A stretch of DNA of 6,077 bases from Acidimicrobiia bacterium (GTDB taxonomy: Bacteria > Actinomycetota > Acidimicrobiia > IMCC26256 > JAENVU01): the NCBI GenBank assembly GCA_025357995.1, contig JANYLF010000033.1, positions 1 to 6,077 of the forward strand. The letters run 5' to 3'. The first letter of the stretch is position 1, and each line of letters opens with the position of its first letter. Below, piece by piece: positions 5,919 through 6,077 of this stretch. The notes beneath the pieces are model-generated. The model was not told where the DNA came from and searched no databases. It saw only the letters and a list, made by a program, of their open reading frames with translations. Both the position numbers and the translations under genes were made by a program.

Positions 5919-6077
5919 ATGAGACTTTCCAACCGTGAGCACGAATCCCAGTCCTGGCGTATCCGCGACATCGCGCCCGACTTCACGTTCGAAGATGTGT
6001 GGGCGCTCCCCGCGTGCGGCGGCGGTGTTGCGCAGATCTTCTGGGAGTCGGACGCTCAACGAGGTTTCGGCGTTGCC
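5919..6077 (+). CDS. N-terminal part of a DUF2867-like protein (3'-truncated)
   Basis: The first 53 codons of a gene that runs off the window. It has a good ribosome binding site, and the frame stays open to the end. The segment RIRDIAPDFTFEDVWALP followed by two or three glycines resembles the N-terminus of DUF2867 proteins, where an 'I-A-P-D-F-x-L-x-DVWALP-x-x-GG' stretch is typical; this is from memory. No signal peptide or membrane segment is present in this part. DUF2867 proteins have no firmly established function, though the fold is thought to be related to small-ligand-binding SRPBCC-like domains. After the GG the sequence (VAQIFWESD...) departs from what I remember of the family, so the family call is less certain than the gene call. 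Confidence 0.65.
   Translation, partial: MRLSNREHESQSWRIRDIAPDFTFEDVWALPACGGGVAQIFWESDAQRGFGVA

Noticed and set aside
5622..6059. Minus-strand frame of 145 codons across the start of the DUF2867-like gene
   Set aside because: Cys/Arg-rich and without recognisable fold; it conflicts with two better-supported frames (5500-5706 minus and 5919-6077 plus).

Overview
The window is GC-rich and its coding frames strongly prefer G or C in the third codon position. Together with weak Shine-Dalgarno sites, neocarzinostatin-like domains and a Cys/His-rich lipoprotein, this suggests an actinobacterium, possibly Acidimicrobiia. That placement is inference from composition and gene content; no marker gene is present. 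I see no rRNA, tRNA, CRISPR array, transposase or integrase.

Layout, left to right. (1) 1-341, plus strand: the C-terminal part of an Fe(II)/2-oxoglutarate oxygenase of the TauD/clavaminate-synthase type (asparagine/arginine hydroxylase-like). (2) 432-3407, plus strand: a large secreted protein with a Sec signal peptide, a Pro/Ala/Thr linker, six tandem neocarzinostatin-like modules, each with exactly four cysteines, and two C-terminal Calx-beta domains. (3) 3425-3456: a bulged 11-bp inverted repeat between two convergent genes, probably a two-way terminator. (4) 3464-4222, minus strand: an uncharacterised 252-residue lipoprotein with six further cysteines and clustered histidines. It has its own candidate promoter. 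(5) 4311-5390, minus strand: a divergent LPLAT-type (glycerol-3-phosphate acyltransferase-like) acyltransferase. (6) 5500-5706, minus strand: a likely small protein of 68 residues. (7) 5919-6077, plus strand: the start of a DUF2867-like gene with a good ribosome binding site, cut by the window edge. The 212-base gap before it carries two small dyads.

Genes 4 to 6 share a strand and could be partly co-transcribed (small protein, then acyltransferase, then lipoprotein). The window does not show one coherent pathway. The most distinctive object is the six-module neocarzinostatin-like/Calx-beta protein. Single neocarzinostatin domains are known as carriers of enediyne chromophores. A tandem array joined to calcium-binding adhesin-type domains suggests a cell-surface or extracellular binding protein instead, but no ligand can be read from the sequence. 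The oxygenase next to it is of a type often found in modified-amino-acid or peptide biosynthesis; a functional link between the two is only a possibility.
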